This document shows, piece after piece, positions 28,997 through 37,530 of a stretch of 64,000 bases of DNA. The stretch comes from Sphingosinicella xenopeptidilytica (GTDB lineage Bacteria; Pseudomonadota; Alphaproteobacteria; Sphingomonadales; Sphingomonadaceae), in the NCBI RefSeq assembly GCF_042676985.1, contig NZ_JBHTIK010000012.1:62001-126000 (forward strand), given 5' to 3'. The translations under genes were made by a program, and so were the position numbers. How positions within the stretch are numbered: the first letter of the stretch is position 1; every line of letters starts with the position of its first letter. Under the pieces are notes generated by a model, which saw nothing but the letters and a program-made list of their open reading frames with translations, was not told the origin of the DNA and ran no database searches.

Positions 28997-29198
28997 CGCG
29001 GGAGAGTCCGCATTCTTCGGGATGCGGCGCCGAAGGAGCAACCGCCCCCGGAATCTCTCAGGCCCAAGGACCGCGCGGCCACCTCGTACGGCGCTCTGGA
29101 AAGCGGATGCGGCTTCGGGCGCATCCCACCGACGGGGTAAGCGCAGGTTCGAGCAGATCGAGCGGCGCGAAACTCTCAGGTTCCGTGACAGATGGGGG
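28997..29198 (+). ncRNA. Tandem glycine riboswitch upstream of the gcv operon
   Basis: Two glycine aptamers lie head to tail. The first has GCCGAAGGAGCAA (29029-29041) and TCTCAGGCCCAAGGACCG (29056-29073). The second has CACCGACGGGGTAAGCG (29127-29143) and CTCTCAGGTTCCGTGACAG (29173-29191), closing with GATGGGGG. These are the hallmark conserved cores of the gcvT RNA class. It ends about 50 bases before gcvT, so glycine should raise expression of the cleavage system. Borders are good to about 10 bases. Confidence 0.95.
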
Positions 29199-29235
29199 CG
29201 GCCCGGCGCGGCTTTGCGCCGGGAATCTGTGTCAC
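29185..29235 (+). promoter_or_regulatory. Possible riboswitch expression platform
   Basis: Right after aptamer 2, CCCGGCGC (29202-29209) pairs with GCGCCGGG (29216-29223). Outside it, GTGACAGAT (29185-29193), which is part of aptamer 2, can pair with ATCTGTGTCAC (29225-29235) apart from a two-base bulge. Formation of this long hairpin would disrupt aptamer 2, so the two structures could be exclusive. There is no T tract, and the ribosome binding site (GGAG near 29240) lies just downstream, suggesting control of translation start. This is inferred only from base complementarity. Confidence 0.5.
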
Positions 29236-29248
29236 GAACGGAGCCTCG

Positions 29249-30364
29249 ATGTCTGAAGCTGATGAAACCGCGCTGGCGCTGCCGCTGGACGCCCTGCACC
29301 GCGCCCTTGGCGGCCGCATGGTGCCGTTCGCGGGCTATGCCATGCCCGTGCAGTTCGAAGGCATCATGGCCGAGCACAACTGGACGCGCGAGAGCGCCGG
29401 CCTTTTCGATGTGAGCCACATGGGCCAGCTCGAATTCCGCGGGCAGGGCGTCGCGGAGGCGCTCGAAAGCCTGATGCCGGGCGATTTCCTGGCGCTGCGC
29501 GAAAACCGGATGCGCTATTCGCTGCTGCTCGACGACAATGGCGGCATCATCGACGACCTGATGGTGACGAACCGCGGCGATCATTTCTACGTCGTCGTCA
29601 ACGGCGCCACCAAGCACGGCGACATTGCGCACATCTCGGCACGGCTTGCGGGCGGGGTTTCGCTCGTTCACCGCACCGATCTCGCATTGCTCGCGCTGCA
29701 GGGGCCGAAGGCGGCGGATGCGCTGGCGCGTGTCGCGGGCGAGGTCTCGACGTTGGTGTTCATGAAGGCGGGGGCGTTCCGCATCGAGGGCGTCGACGTG
29801 TGGGTGAGCCGCTCGGGCTACACGGGCGAGGACGGGTTCGAGATTTCCGTGCCCGCAGACAAGGCCGAAACCGTCGCCAGTGCGCTGCTCGCGCAGCCGG
29901 AGGTGAAGCCGATCGGGCTCGGCGCGCGCGATTCGCTGCGGCTGGAGGCGGGGCTGCCGCTCTATGGGCACGACCTCTCCACAGCCTCGACGCCGATCGA
30001 GGCCGATCTCGGTTTCGCGATTTCCAAGCGCCGCAAGCTCGAAGGCGGGTTTCCGGGCGCCGAGCGCGTGCTCGGCCAGCTTCTGAACGGTGCGCCGGTG
30101 AAGCGCATCGGGCTTCGCATCGAGGGCAAGCTGCCCGCGCGCGAGGGTGCGGAGATTTTCGCCGGGACCGAAAAGGTCGGCGTCATTACCTCGGGCGGGT
30201 TCGCGCCCACGGTGGGCGCGCCGATCGCGATGGGCTTCGTCTCGGCGAGCCACGCCGCGGACGGCACCGCGCTTGAAATCGATGTTCGCGGACGGCGGAT
30301 CGCCGCCGTCGTTGCGCCCATGCCGTTCGTTCCGCACCGTTATGTCAGACAGGGAGGCCAGTGA
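29249..30364 (+). CDS. gcvT: Glycine cleavage system T protein (aminomethyltransferase)
   Basis: The 371-residue protein takes the aminomethyl group from lipoyl-GcvH and gives methylene-tetrahydrofolate and ammonia. Typical segments are LGGRMVPFAGYAMPVQFEG near the N terminus, GLFDVSHMGQLEF, and RSGYTGEDGFEISVP, which contribute to folate binding. ATG 29249 follows a GGAG site; an in-frame start at 29192 would lie inside the riboswitch and is rejected. The stop overlaps gcvH as TGATG. First gene of gcvT-gcvH-methyltransferase-gcvPA-gcvPB. Confidence 0.97.
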   Translation: MSEADETALALPLDALHRALGGRMVPFAGYAMPVQFEGIMAEHNWTRESAGLFDVSHMGQLEFRGQGVAEALESLMPGDFLALRENRMRYSLLLDDNGGIIDDLMVTNRGDHFYVVVNGATKHGDIAHISARLAGGVSLVHRTDLALLALQGPKAADALARVAGEVSTLVFMKAGAFRIEGVDVWVSRSGYTGEDGFEISVPADKAETVASALLAQPEVKPIGLGARDSLRLEAGLPLYGHDLSTASTPIEADLGFAISKRRKLEGGFPGAERVLGQLLNGAPVKRIGLRIEGKLPAREGAEIFAGTEKVGVITSGGFAPTVGAPIAMGFVSASHAADGTALEIDVRGRRIAAVVAPMPFVPHRYVRQGGQ

Positions 30365-30735
30365 TGACCGTCTATTATTCGAAAGAGCACGAGTGGGTCC
30401 GTGTCGAGGGCGATACCGCCACTGTGGGCATCACCGACTATGCGCAGAGCCAGCTTGGCGACGTGGTGTTCGTGGAGCTTCCCGCCGCCGGCAAGGCGCT
30501 GGTGCAGGGTAAGGATGCCGCCGTCGTCGAATCGGTGAAGGCCGCGAGCGAGGTCTATGCGCCGATCTCGGGCAGCGTCAGCGAAGTGAACGATGCGCTT
30601 GAAGCCGATCCGTCGCTCGTCAACAGCGCAGCGGAAACCGATGGCTGGTTCTTCAAGATGAGCATCGGCAATGCCGCCGAGCTTTCCGGCCTGATGGACG
30701 CGGACGCCTACGCGGCGTTCTGCGCGGACCTCTAG
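30364..30735 (+). CDS. gcvH: Glycine cleavage system H protein
   Basis: The 123-residue lipoyl carrier shuttles the aminomethyl group between P, T and L proteins. The lipoylated Lys is K59 in VVESVKAASEVYAP. The start YYSKEHEWVRV and the middle AQSQLGDVVFVELP are family signatures. ATG 30364 is favoured with AGGGAGG seven bases upstream; GTG 30361 is possible. L protein (lipoamide dehydrogenase) and lipoyl ligase genes are not in this window. Confidence 0.98.
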   Translation: MTVYYSKEHEWVRVEGDTATVGITDYAQSQLGDVVFVELPAAGKALVQGKDAAVVESVKAASEVYAPISGSVSEVNDALEADPSLVNSAAETDGWFFKMSIGNAAELSGLMDADAYAAFCADL

Positions 30736-30742
30736 GGCTTCG

Positions 30743-31504
30743 ATGGCGCGGCAGCACAATTTCGATCCGGCCGCGTACGCCGCCCACGCGGCGTTCGTGC
30801 CCGCGCTCGGGGCTGCCGTGCTGGGTCTGCTTGCGCCGAAGGCCGGCGAGCGGATTCTCGATCTCGGCTGCGGCGACGGCGTGCTGACGCTGAAGCTGGT
30901 CGAGGCGGGGGCGAGCGTGCTCGGCACCGATGCCGATCCGGCGATGGTGGCGGCCGCGCGCGCCAAGGGGCTCGACGCCGAAGTGATGGACGGCCAGCGC
31001 CTGACCTTCGACGGCGGCTTCGACGCTGTGTTCTCGAACGCCGCGCTGCACTGGATGCCGAATACGGCGGCGGTGTTCGCGGGCGTGCACCGGGCCTTGA
31101 GGCCGGGCGGGCGTTTCGTCGCCGAGTGCGGCGGCTTCGGCAACATCGCCGCGATCCGCGCCGGGCTGCGCGGCGTGCTGAAGGCGCGCGGTTATGCCGT
31201 GCCGGGCCGCGAGGACCAGGTCTACATGACCGCGTTGCAGGCGCGGGGCGCGCTGGAGGCTGCCGGGTTCAGGGTCGAGGCCTGCGATATCATCCCGCGC
31301 CAGACGCCGCTCGCCAGCGGCATGGCGGCGTGGCTCACGACGTTTCGCACGGGCTTCCTCGATGCGCTGAAGGTCACGGACAGTGACCGGCAGGCGGTGA
31401 TCGACGAAACCGTCGAACTTCTCCGTCCCATCCTCTGCGATGCGGACGGCAACTGGATGGCGGATTACGTGCGGCTGCGCTTCGCGGCCACAAAACCGGA
31501 GTAG
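30743..31504 (+). CDS. Class I SAM-dependent methyltransferase within the gcv operon
   Basis: A 253-residue cytoplasmic methyltransferase. Motif I is ILDLGCGDG (38-46), followed by an acidic loop (GTDADPAMVAAAR) and the HWMPNTAAVFAGVHRALRPGGRFV block typical of trans-aconitate 2-methyltransferase-like and UbiE-like enzymes. It starts eight bases after gcvH and ends four bases before gcvPA, so it is certainly co-transcribed and under the glycine riboswitch. The substrate is unknown. A link to one-carbon or glycine-derived chemistry is only inferred from location. Confidence 0.9.
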   Translation: MARQHNFDPAAYAAHAAFVPALGAAVLGLLAPKAGERILDLGCGDGVLTLKLVEAGASVLGTDADPAMVAAARAKGLDAEVMDGQRLTFDGGFDAVFSNAALHWMPNTAAVFAGVHRALRPGGRFVAECGGFGNIAAIRAGLRGVLKARGYAVPGREDQVYMTALQARGALEAAGFRVEACDIIPRQTPLASGMAAWLTTFRTGFLDALKVTDSDRQAVIDETVELLRPILCDADGNWMADYVRLRFAATKPE

Positions 31505-31507
31505 CGA

Positions 31508-32878
31508 ATGCGATACCTGCCCCTCACTGCCGACGACCGTGCCGCGATGCTCGGGCGTATCGGCGCACCCAGCGTCGACGACCTGTTCCGCGACGTGCCT
31601 GCCGCCGCGCGGCTTTCCGGCCCGGTGGAGGGCCTGCCGCTCCACATGAGCGAGATGGAGGTGGAGCGCGCGCTCTCCGCGATGGCGCGGAAGAACCTGA
31701 CCGCGACACACGTGCCCTTCTTCCTCGGCTGCGGCGCCTACAAGCATCACGTTCCCGCCAGCGTCGATCACCTGATCCAGCGCGGCGAGTTCCTGACGAG
31801 CTACACGCCCTATCAGCCGGAAATCGCGCAGGGCACGCTGCAGTATCTGTTCGAGTTCCAGACGCAGGTCGCGCGCCTGACCGGCATGGATGTGGCGAAC
31901 GCCTCGATGTACGATGGGTCTACGGCGTGCGTGGAAGCGATCTTCATGGCGCGGCGGGTGACGCGGCGCGCGAAGGCGCTGCTCTCGGCGGGGCTGCACC
32001 CGCACTATGTCTCGGTTGCGAAGACGCTGACGCATTTCACCGATGACGAAGTGGTGGCTTCGGTTCCGGTGCTCAACGAGGGCGCGCCGGGCGACGATAT
32101 TGCCGCGCTCATCGCCGCGATCGACGACGAGACGAGCTGCGTTGTCGTGCAGAACCCGAACCTCTTCGGCCATGTCGCCGACCTTTCGGAACTGGCGGCG
32201 CGCTGCCACGAGAAGGGGGCGCTGCTGATCGCCGTGGTGACGGAAGCCGTTGCCTTCGGCGCGGTCCGTTCGCCGGGCGCGATGGGGGCGGATATCGTGG
32301 TGGGCGAGGGCCAGTCGATCGGCGGCGGGCTCAGCTTCGGCGGGCCGTACCTTGGCCTCTTCGCCTGCAACCACAAGCACGTCCGCCAGATGCCGGGGCG
32401 GCTCTGCGGCGAGACGGTGGACGCGGAAGGGCGGCGCGGCTTCGTGCTGACGCTCTCGACGCGCGAGCAGCATATCCGCCGCGAGAAGGCGACCTCGAAC
32501 ATCTGCACCAACTCCGGGCTCATCAGCCTTGCGTTCACGATCCACATGAGCCTGCTCGGCGAGAAGGGCTTGCGCGACCTTGCGGCGCTCAACCACGCCC
32601 GCGCGGTGCAGGTGGCGGAGCGGTTGGCGGCAATTCCGGGCGTCGACCTGCTGAACGGGCCGTTCTTCAATGAGTTCACGCTGCGGCTTTCCGTCGAGGC
32701 GCGGCCCGCGATCCGGCGCATGGCGGACGCGGGCGTGCTCGGCGGCGTCGCGCTCGGGCGGCTCTATCCGGGTGAGGCGAGCCTCGCGAACGGCGTCGTC
32801 GTCGCCGTGACGGAAACGCAGACCGACGAGGATATCGACAGACTTGTCGCCGCGTATGAGGAGGCCGTGTCATGCTGA
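31508..32878 (+). CDS. gcvPA: Glycine dehydrogenase (decarboxylating) subunit 1
   Basis: The 456-residue N-terminal half of a split P protein. It pairs with gcvPB to decarboxylate glycine and load the aminomethyl group on GcvH. Family signatures include MRYLPLTADDRAAML at the start, FLGCGAYKHHVPASVDHL, and SLLGEKGLRDLAALNHARA near the end. The 3' end overlaps the gcvPB start by 7 bases, so the subunits are coupled. Confidence 0.97.
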   Translation: MRYLPLTADDRAAMLGRIGAPSVDDLFRDVPAAARLSGPVEGLPLHMSEMEVERALSAMARKNLTATHVPFFLGCGAYKHHVPASVDHLIQRGEFLTSYTPYQPEIAQGTLQYLFEFQTQVARLTGMDVANASMYDGSTACVEAIFMARRVTRRAKALLSAGLHPHYVSVAKTLTHFTDDEVVASVPVLNEGAPGDDIAALIAAIDDETSCVVVQNPNLFGHVADLSELAARCHEKGALLIAVVTEAVAFGAVRSPGAMGADIVVGEGQSIGGGLSFGGPYLGLFACNHKHVRQMPGRLCGETVDAEGRRGFVLTLSTREQHIRREKATSNICTNSGLISLAFTIHMSLLGEKGLRDLAALNHARAVQVAERLAAIPGVDLLNGPFFNEFTLRLSVEARPAIRRMADAGVLGGVALGRLYPGEASLANGVVVAVTETQTDEDIDRLVAAYEEAVSC

Positions 32879-34440
32879 ACCGTCAGGGACGCGAAACGGC
32901 GCCGGGCGCCATCGAGACCGGCGAGATCGAGACCTTCACCGGCAACCGGGGCCTTGCGCTCGAAGAACCCTTGATCTTCGAGATCGGCGACAGCGAACGC
33001 ACCGGCGTCGACCTGCTCGCGCCGCCGAAGGTCGCCTCGCGCCTCGGCGGGCTGGAGCGTGAGCCGATCGGGCTGCCGGGCCTTTCCGAGCCGGAAGCGG
33101 TGCGGCACTACACGCGCCTCAGCCGCCAGAACTTCGCGATCGACATGGGCCTGTTCCCGCTCGGCTCATGCACGATGAAGCACAACCCGCGTCTCAACGA
33201 GAAGATGGCGCGCCTGCCCGGTTTCTCGGACATCCACCCGCTGCAGCCGGTCGACAGCGTGCAGGGCGCGCTCGAACTCATCGACAGCCTTGCGCACTGG
33301 CTGAAAACGCTGACCGGGATGCCCGAAGTCGCCATGAGCCCGAAGGCGGGCGCGCACGGCGAGCTTTGCGGGATGCTCGCGATCCGCGCGGCGCACGAGG
33401 CGCGCGGCGAAGCGCGCAAGGTGGTTCTGGTGCCCGAATCGGCGCACGGCACCAACCCGGCGACCGCTGCCTTCTGCGGCTATGAGGTGGAGAACATCCC
33501 GGCGACGCCGGCGGGTCGTGTCGATCTCGCGGCATTGAAGGCGCGCCTCGGCGCCGATGTCGCGGCGGTGATGATCACCAATCCGAACACGTGCGGCCTG
33601 TTCGAGCCGGACATGATTGCGATCTCCGAGGCGACACACGCGGCGGGCGCCTACGTCTATTGCGACGGCGCAAACTTCAACGCCATCGTCGGGCGCGTCC
33701 GCCCCGGCGACCTCGGCGTTGATGCGATGCACATCAACCTCCACAAGACCTTCTCGACGCCGCATGGCGGCGGCGGGCCGGGCGCGGGGCCGGTGGTGTT
33801 CTCGGCGGCGCTGGCGCCGTTCGCGCCGCTGCCGTTCGTGCGTCACACGGGTACGCATTTCGAGCTGGTCGAGGAAGAGCAGGCGCATGGACGGGGCGAC
33901 GCGCACGCGCGGAGCTTCGGCCGCATGGTCGCCTTCCACGGCCAGATGGGCATGTTCGTGCGCGCGCTCAGCTACATCATGAGCCACGGCGCCGACGGCC
34001 TGCGACAGGTCGCCGAGGACGCTGTGCTGAACGCGAACTACGTGCTGCGCAGCCTCGACGACGTGATGACCGCGCCGTTCGGCACATCAGGCCCCTGTAT
34101 GCACGAGGCGCTGTTCGACGATCATTTCCTCGAAGGCACCGGCGTCACCACGATCGACATCGCCAAGGCGCTGATCGACGAGGGCTATCACCCGATGACG
34201 ATGTACTTCCCGCTCGTCGTCCACGGCGCGATGCTGATCGAGCCGACGGAAACCGAGAGCAAGGCGACGCTCGACCAGTTCATTGCGACGTTGCGCCATC
34301 TCGTGGCGCGCGCGAAGGCGGGCGAAGTGGAGCACTTCAAGGCCGCGCCGCACCTCGCACCGCGTCGCCGCCTCGACGAGACGCTGGCGGCGCGGAAGCC
34401 CGTGCTGAGCTGGGTGCCGGAAAGCATCGCGGCGGAGTAG
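32872..34440 (+). CDS. gcvPB: Glycine dehydrogenase (decarboxylating) subunit 2
   Basis: The 522-residue PLP-containing half of the split P protein. The Schiff-base Lys lies in INLHKTFSTPHGGGGPG (about residue 293). Other typical blocks are FAIDMGLFPLGSCTMKHNPR, SPKAGAHGELCGMLAIRAAH and HGTNPATAAFCGY. The chain begins at ATG 32872 inside the end of gcvPA. It closes the riboswitch-controlled operon. Confidence 0.98.
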   Translation: MLNRQGRETAPGAIETGEIETFTGNRGLALEEPLIFEIGDSERTGVDLLAPPKVASRLGGLEREPIGLPGLSEPEAVRHYTRLSRQNFAIDMGLFPLGSCTMKHNPRLNEKMARLPGFSDIHPLQPVDSVQGALELIDSLAHWLKTLTGMPEVAMSPKAGAHGELCGMLAIRAAHEARGEARKVVLVPESAHGTNPATAAFCGYEVENIPATPAGRVDLAALKARLGADVAAVMITNPNTCGLFEPDMIAISEATHAAGAYVYCDGANFNAIVGRVRPGDLGVDAMHINLHKTFSTPHGGGGPGAGPVVFSAALAPFAPLPFVRHTGTHFELVEEEQAHGRGDAHARSFGRMVAFHGQMGMFVRALSYIMSHGADGLRQVAEDAVLNANYVLRSLDDVMTAPFGTSGPCMHEALFDDHFLEGTGVTTIDIAKALIDEGYHPMTMYFPLVVHGAMLIEPTETESKATLDQFIATLRHLVARAKAGEVEHFKAAPHLAPRRRLDETLAARKPVLSWVPESIAAE

Positions 34441-34481
34441 GCGCACGGCCTGTTAAGCGCGCACATGGCAAGACGGCGGCG

Positions 34482-34775
34482 ATGGGAACGATCGCTTACT
34501 ATCTGATCGCGGTGAACCTCGCCGCCTTCGCCGCCTATGTTTGCGACAAGCATTTCGCCGAAACGGGCGGGCGCCGGATTTCGGAAAGCACGCTGCTCGG
34601 CCTTGCCCTCGTCGGCGGTTCGCCAGGCGCGTGGGCGGCCATGCGGCTGGTTCGTCACAAGACGCGCAAGGCGTCTTTTCAGACGTGCTTCCGCGCGCTT
34701 GTGGCTGTGCAGGCGGTGATTCTGTTTGCCGCGTCTACCGAGAGGGGACGCGCGTTCCTGATGGCGTTTGCCTAA
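34482..34775 (+). CDS. DUF1294 small membrane protein
   Basis: A 97-residue protein with an N-terminal transmembrane helix (YYLIAVNLAAFAAYVCDK), a central hydrophobic segment (TLLGLALVGGSPGAWAAMRL) and a C-terminal helix (ALVAVQAVILFAAS). The DK...A..GGRRISE...GGSPGA...RHKT spacing is the DUF1294 signature, seen in small inner-membrane proteins, sometimes fused to cold-shock domains. Function unknown. Its stop overlaps that of the convergent gene by four bases. Confidence 0.85.
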   Translation: MGTIAYYLIAVNLAAFAAYVCDKHFAETGGRRISESTLLGLALVGGSPGAWAAMRLVRHKTRKASFQTCFRALVAVQAVILFAASTERGRAFLMAFA

Positions 34776-35614
34776 CCTTCGGGGTCGGCGGTGAATTCGC
34801 TGAAGCGCCAGCCTTCGGCAGCTTGATCGAAGTAGAAGACATAGGGCGCACAGAACACGACGAAGCGATTCTCTTCGGTCTGCGGCTGCGCCCGGCCCAT
34901 GCATTCGCGCACCGCAGGGGTGAACAGGCCCATCCAGATCGAATCGAAGCGATCGGCAGCGAGTTCCCGGCCTTCGAACAGGAACGGGAAGCGGGTCAGC
35001 GCCTTGACGGTCGCGGCGTCGCCTGTGGCGGCGGCGGTGGCGAAGCGGGTCCAGTCCGGCGCGAACGATGCGACCGCGCCGGGGGCGATACCGCCTATGC
35101 TCGCAGCGGAGCCCGCAGCCGGGCCGAGTTCGAACTTGAGGATGCGCTTGTCGTCCCACTGTTCGTGGTAGGTGACGCGGGCGCGCATCCCGTTCTGGAT
35201 GGGAATGGGCGGATCGCCGCGGTTCGTGAAGCTGGCACCCGAAGGCTGGAAGCCGCGCCAGTAGCCGAAGGTGACGCCGCCGACGGTGAAACCCTCCCAC
35301 GTACGGTAACGATAGCCGATGTCGCCCGGGCGGCGGGCTTCGCGGCGTTCCTGTGTCCAGGCATCGCTGACGACGCCCTCGGCGACCTTGATCTCGCGGC
35401 CTTCGGCCATCACGCGCTGCAGGGCGTGATAGTCCCACAGCGGGATGAGCATGATCAGGAAGGTGAGCGCGGCGAACACCAGCAGCACTTTCGACCAGCG
35501 CTGCGTCTTGCTCCGCCAGCGCCCGATGGCCGCCAGCGCGAACAGTGCGAGCGGGATCGCGAAGAAGACCCATTCCTCGTAGCGCGTGTTCGCGATGTCG
35601 AAGACCGTCTGCAT
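34772..35614 (-). CDS. Membrane protein of unknown function
   Basis: A 280-residue protein with two predicted transmembrane helices at about 15-32 (WVFFAIPLALFALAAI) and 42-60 (VLLVFAALTFLIMLIP), followed by a large soluble domain of about 210 residues. That domain begins near HALQRVMAEGREIKVAEGVV and has repeated beta-like stretches with conserved Trp/Tyr (GYRYRTWEGFTVGGVTFGYW). I do not recognise a named family. ATG 35614 is used because upstream in-frame residues consist of an 11-bp tandem repeat with low-complexity translation. Confidence 0.72.
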   Translation of the reverse strand: MQTVFDIANTRYEEWVFFAIPLALFALAAIGRWRSKTQRWSKVLLVFAALTFLIMLIPLWDYHALQRVMAEGREIKVAEGVVSDAWTQERREARRPGDIGYRYRTWEGFTVGGVTFGYWRGFQPSGASFTNRGDPPIPIQNGMRARVTYHEQWDDKRILKFELGPAAGSAASIGGIAPGAVASFAPDWTRFATAAATGDAATVKALTRFPFLFEGRELAADRFDSIWMGLFTPAVRECMGRAQPQTEENRFVVFCAPYVFYFDQAAEGWRFSEFTADPEG

Positions 35615-35634
35615 CAATGTGCCGTGCCCGCCCC

Positions 35635-35667
35635 GTGCCAGCTCTGTGCCAGCTCTGTGCCAGCTCT
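35635..35667. repeat. 11-bp tandem repeat, three copies
   Basis: GTGCCAGCTCT occurs three times in a row without mismatch (35635-35645, 35646-35656, 35657-35667), followed by GTG. It lies between the divergent starts of the membrane protein and xseB. Contains the hexamer CAGCTC once per unit. It may vary in copy number and alter promoter spacing. Confidence 0.8.
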
Positions 35668-35763
35668 GTGTCCTGTCGCCGGATGCTGCGGCGTTTCGGT
35701 GCGCCGTGCAAGCTGCCAGCCCAAAGCCCTGTTGACCGCCGCGCATCGCCCGTCCAAAACGCC

Positions 35764-35780
35764 GTACACCGAAAGTGTAC
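35764..35780. promoter_or_regulatory. Inverted repeat before xseB
   Basis: GTACAC and GTGTAC are perfect inverted arms around CGAAA, ten bases before the xseB ATG and partly next to its GGGGAG ribosome binding site. It could be an operator or an mRNA hairpin at the start of translation; a role is not shown. Confidence 0.4.
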
Positions 35781-35790
35781 GGGGAGTGAG

Positions 35791-36042
35791 ATGACCGGCG
35801 CGGATACGGCATCGCTGGAAGGGCTGAGCTTTGAGGCTGCGCTCGCGCGGCTGGAGAAGATCGTGCACCAGCTCGAGGCCGGTGAAGTCGATCTCGAAGC
35901 CTCGATCGGCCTTTACGAACAGGGCCAGCAGCTGAAGGCCTATTGCGAAGCAAAGCTGAAGGCGGCGCAGGCGCGCATCGAGCTTATCCAGATCGGCCCC
36001 GACGGCGAACCGAAGGGCACGCGACCCTTCGATACCGAATAG
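35791..36042 (+). CDS. xseB: Exodeoxyribonuclease VII small subunit
   Basis: The 83-residue subunit assembles with XseA into the single-strand-specific nuclease ExoVII. The signature LSFEAALARLEKIVHQLEAGEVDLEASIGLYEQG covers most of the chain, read here in parts. ATG 35791 has GGGGAG upstream. xseB-ispA adjacency is widespread in Proteobacteria; dxs, which often follows, is replaced here by coaD. XseA is not in the window. Confidence 0.96.
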   Translation: MTGADTASLEGLSFEAALARLEKIVHQLEAGEVDLEASIGLYEQGQQLKAYCEAKLKAAQARIELIQIGPDGEPKGTRPFDTE

Positions 36043-36050
36043 GCGCCGCG

Positions 36051-36947
36051 GTGTACGCTTCGCTCAGCCTGAAGCCCGCGCTCGATGCCATCGGAACCGC
36101 GATCGATCAGCGTTTCGACAAATTGCTGCCGATCCCCGCCGATCCGCGCCGGCGCCTCGTGGAGGCGATGCGCTATGCGGCGATGGGCGGCGGCAAGCGG
36201 ATGCGGCCGCTGCTCGTGGTCGCCTCGTGCGACCTGTTCCATGTCGACAAGGAACGCGCACTGCGCACCGCGATCGCCACCGAATGCGTGCATGTCTACA
36301 GCCTCGTCCACGACGACCTGCCCTGCATGGACGACGACGACACGCGGCGCGGCAAGCCGACGCTGCACAAAGCGTTCGACGAGGCGACGGCGGTGCTCGC
36401 GGGCGACGCGCTGCAGGCGCTCGCCTTCGAGGTTCTCGCCGACGAGGCCACTCACGAAGACCCCTATGTGCGCGCCGAGCTGGTGCTCGAACTCGCGCGG
36501 GCCAGCGGCCCCACAGGCATGGCGGGCGGACAGATGATGGATCTGGTGGCCGAGGCGGAGACGTTCGACCTGCCAACGACGACGCGACTGCAGCAGCTGA
36601 AGACGGGCGCGCTCATCGGCTTCGCGATCGAGGCGGGCGCGATCATGGGCAAGGCGAGCGCGGACAACCGGGTGAAATTGCGCGGCTATGCGCGCGACCT
36701 CGGCCTCGCGTTCCAGATCGCCGACGATCTGCTCGACGTGGAGGGCGACAGCCGCCGCACGGGCAAGGCCGTGCGCAAGGACGAAGGCGCCGGCAAGGCG
36801 ACCTTCGTGTCGCTGCTCGGCATCGAACGCGCGCGCAAGCAGGCGGAAATGCTGATCGATCAGGCGATCGGGCATCTGCACGGCTTCGGCCAGTCCGCCG
36901 ATCTCTTGCGCGCCATCGCGCGCTTCGCGATCGAACGCGACCGCTAG
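36051..36947 (+). CDS. ispA: Polyprenyl synthetase, probable farnesyl diphosphate synthase
   Basis: A 298-residue trans-prenyltransferase that condenses IPP with allylic diphosphates, giving FPP by family and length. The first Asp-rich motif is DDLPCMDDDDTRRG (from 88), and the second is FQIADDLLD (D225, D226, D229). It starts at GTG 36051, eight bases after xseB. Chain length selectivity cannot be proven: the residues before motif 1 (CVHVYSLVH) fit IspA. Confidence 0.94.
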   Translation: MYASLSLKPALDAIGTAIDQRFDKLLPIPADPRRRLVEAMRYAAMGGGKRMRPLLVVASCDLFHVDKERALRTAIATECVHVYSLVHDDLPCMDDDDTRRGKPTLHKAFDEATAVLAGDALQALAFEVLADEATHEDPYVRAELVLELARASGPTGMAGGQMMDLVAEAETFDLPTTTRLQQLKTGALIGFAIEAGAIMGKASADNRVKLRGYARDLGLAFQIADDLLDVEGDSRRTGKAVRKDEGAGKATFVSLLGIERARKQAEMLIDQAIGHLHGFGQSADLLRAIARFAIERDR

Positions 36948-36970
36948 ACCAGCAAGCAGGGGAATACGTC

Positions 36971-37465
36971 ATGCGCATCGGCGTTTATCCGGGCACGTTC
37001 GACCCGATCACGCTCGGCCATATCGATATCATTCGGCGCGGCGCCAAGCTCGTCGACAAGCTGATCATCGGCGTGTCGACGAACCCGTCGAAGTCGCCGA
37101 TGTTCACATTGGAGGAACGGCTCGATCAGGTGCGCCGCGAAATCGCAGGTATCGCGAACGGCACGATCGAAGTCGTCTCGTTCAACGCGCTGCTGATGGA
37201 TTTCGCCGCGAGCCAGGGCGCCAGCATGATCGTGCGCGGCCTGCGCGCGGTCGCCGATTTCGAATACGAGTATCAGATGGCGGGCATGAACCAGCAGCTG
37301 AACAGCGAGATCGAGACGGTGTTCCTGATGGCGGACGTGGCGCTGCAGCCGATCGCCTCGCGACTGGTGAAGGAAATCGCCATATTCGGGGGCGAGATCG
37401 GCAAGTTCGTGACGCCGGCGGTGGCGGCGGCGGTGAAGACGAAGGTTGCCGCGAACAGATCATGA
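36971..37465 (+). CDS. coaD: Phosphopantetheine adenylyltransferase
   Basis: The 164-residue enzyme makes dephospho-CoA from 4'-phosphopantetheine and ATP. The nucleotidyltransferase start MRIGVYPGTFDPITLGH (TLGH at 14-17) and the later blocks LIIGVSTNPSKSPMF and MIVRGLRAVADFEYEYQM are diagnostic. It lies in the xseB-ispA-coaD-PPIase-queA run of plus-strand genes. Confidence 0.98.
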   Translation: MRIGVYPGTFDPITLGHIDIIRRGAKLVDKLIIGVSTNPSKSPMFTLEERLDQVRREIAGIANGTIEVVSFNALLMDFAASQGASMIVRGLRAVADFEYEYQMAGMNQQLNSEIETVFLMADVALQPIASRLVKEIAIFGGEIGKFVTPAVAAAVKTKVAANRS

Positions 37466-37530
37466 TATTCAGCACGGATGCAGCCTTTCCGGGCTATGGC
37501 GTGCAGCACGTTGGAAATCGAGGGTTCGGC

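Noticed and set aside
35635..35667. CRISPR array
   Set aside because: Three 11-bp units without spacers and no cas genes.
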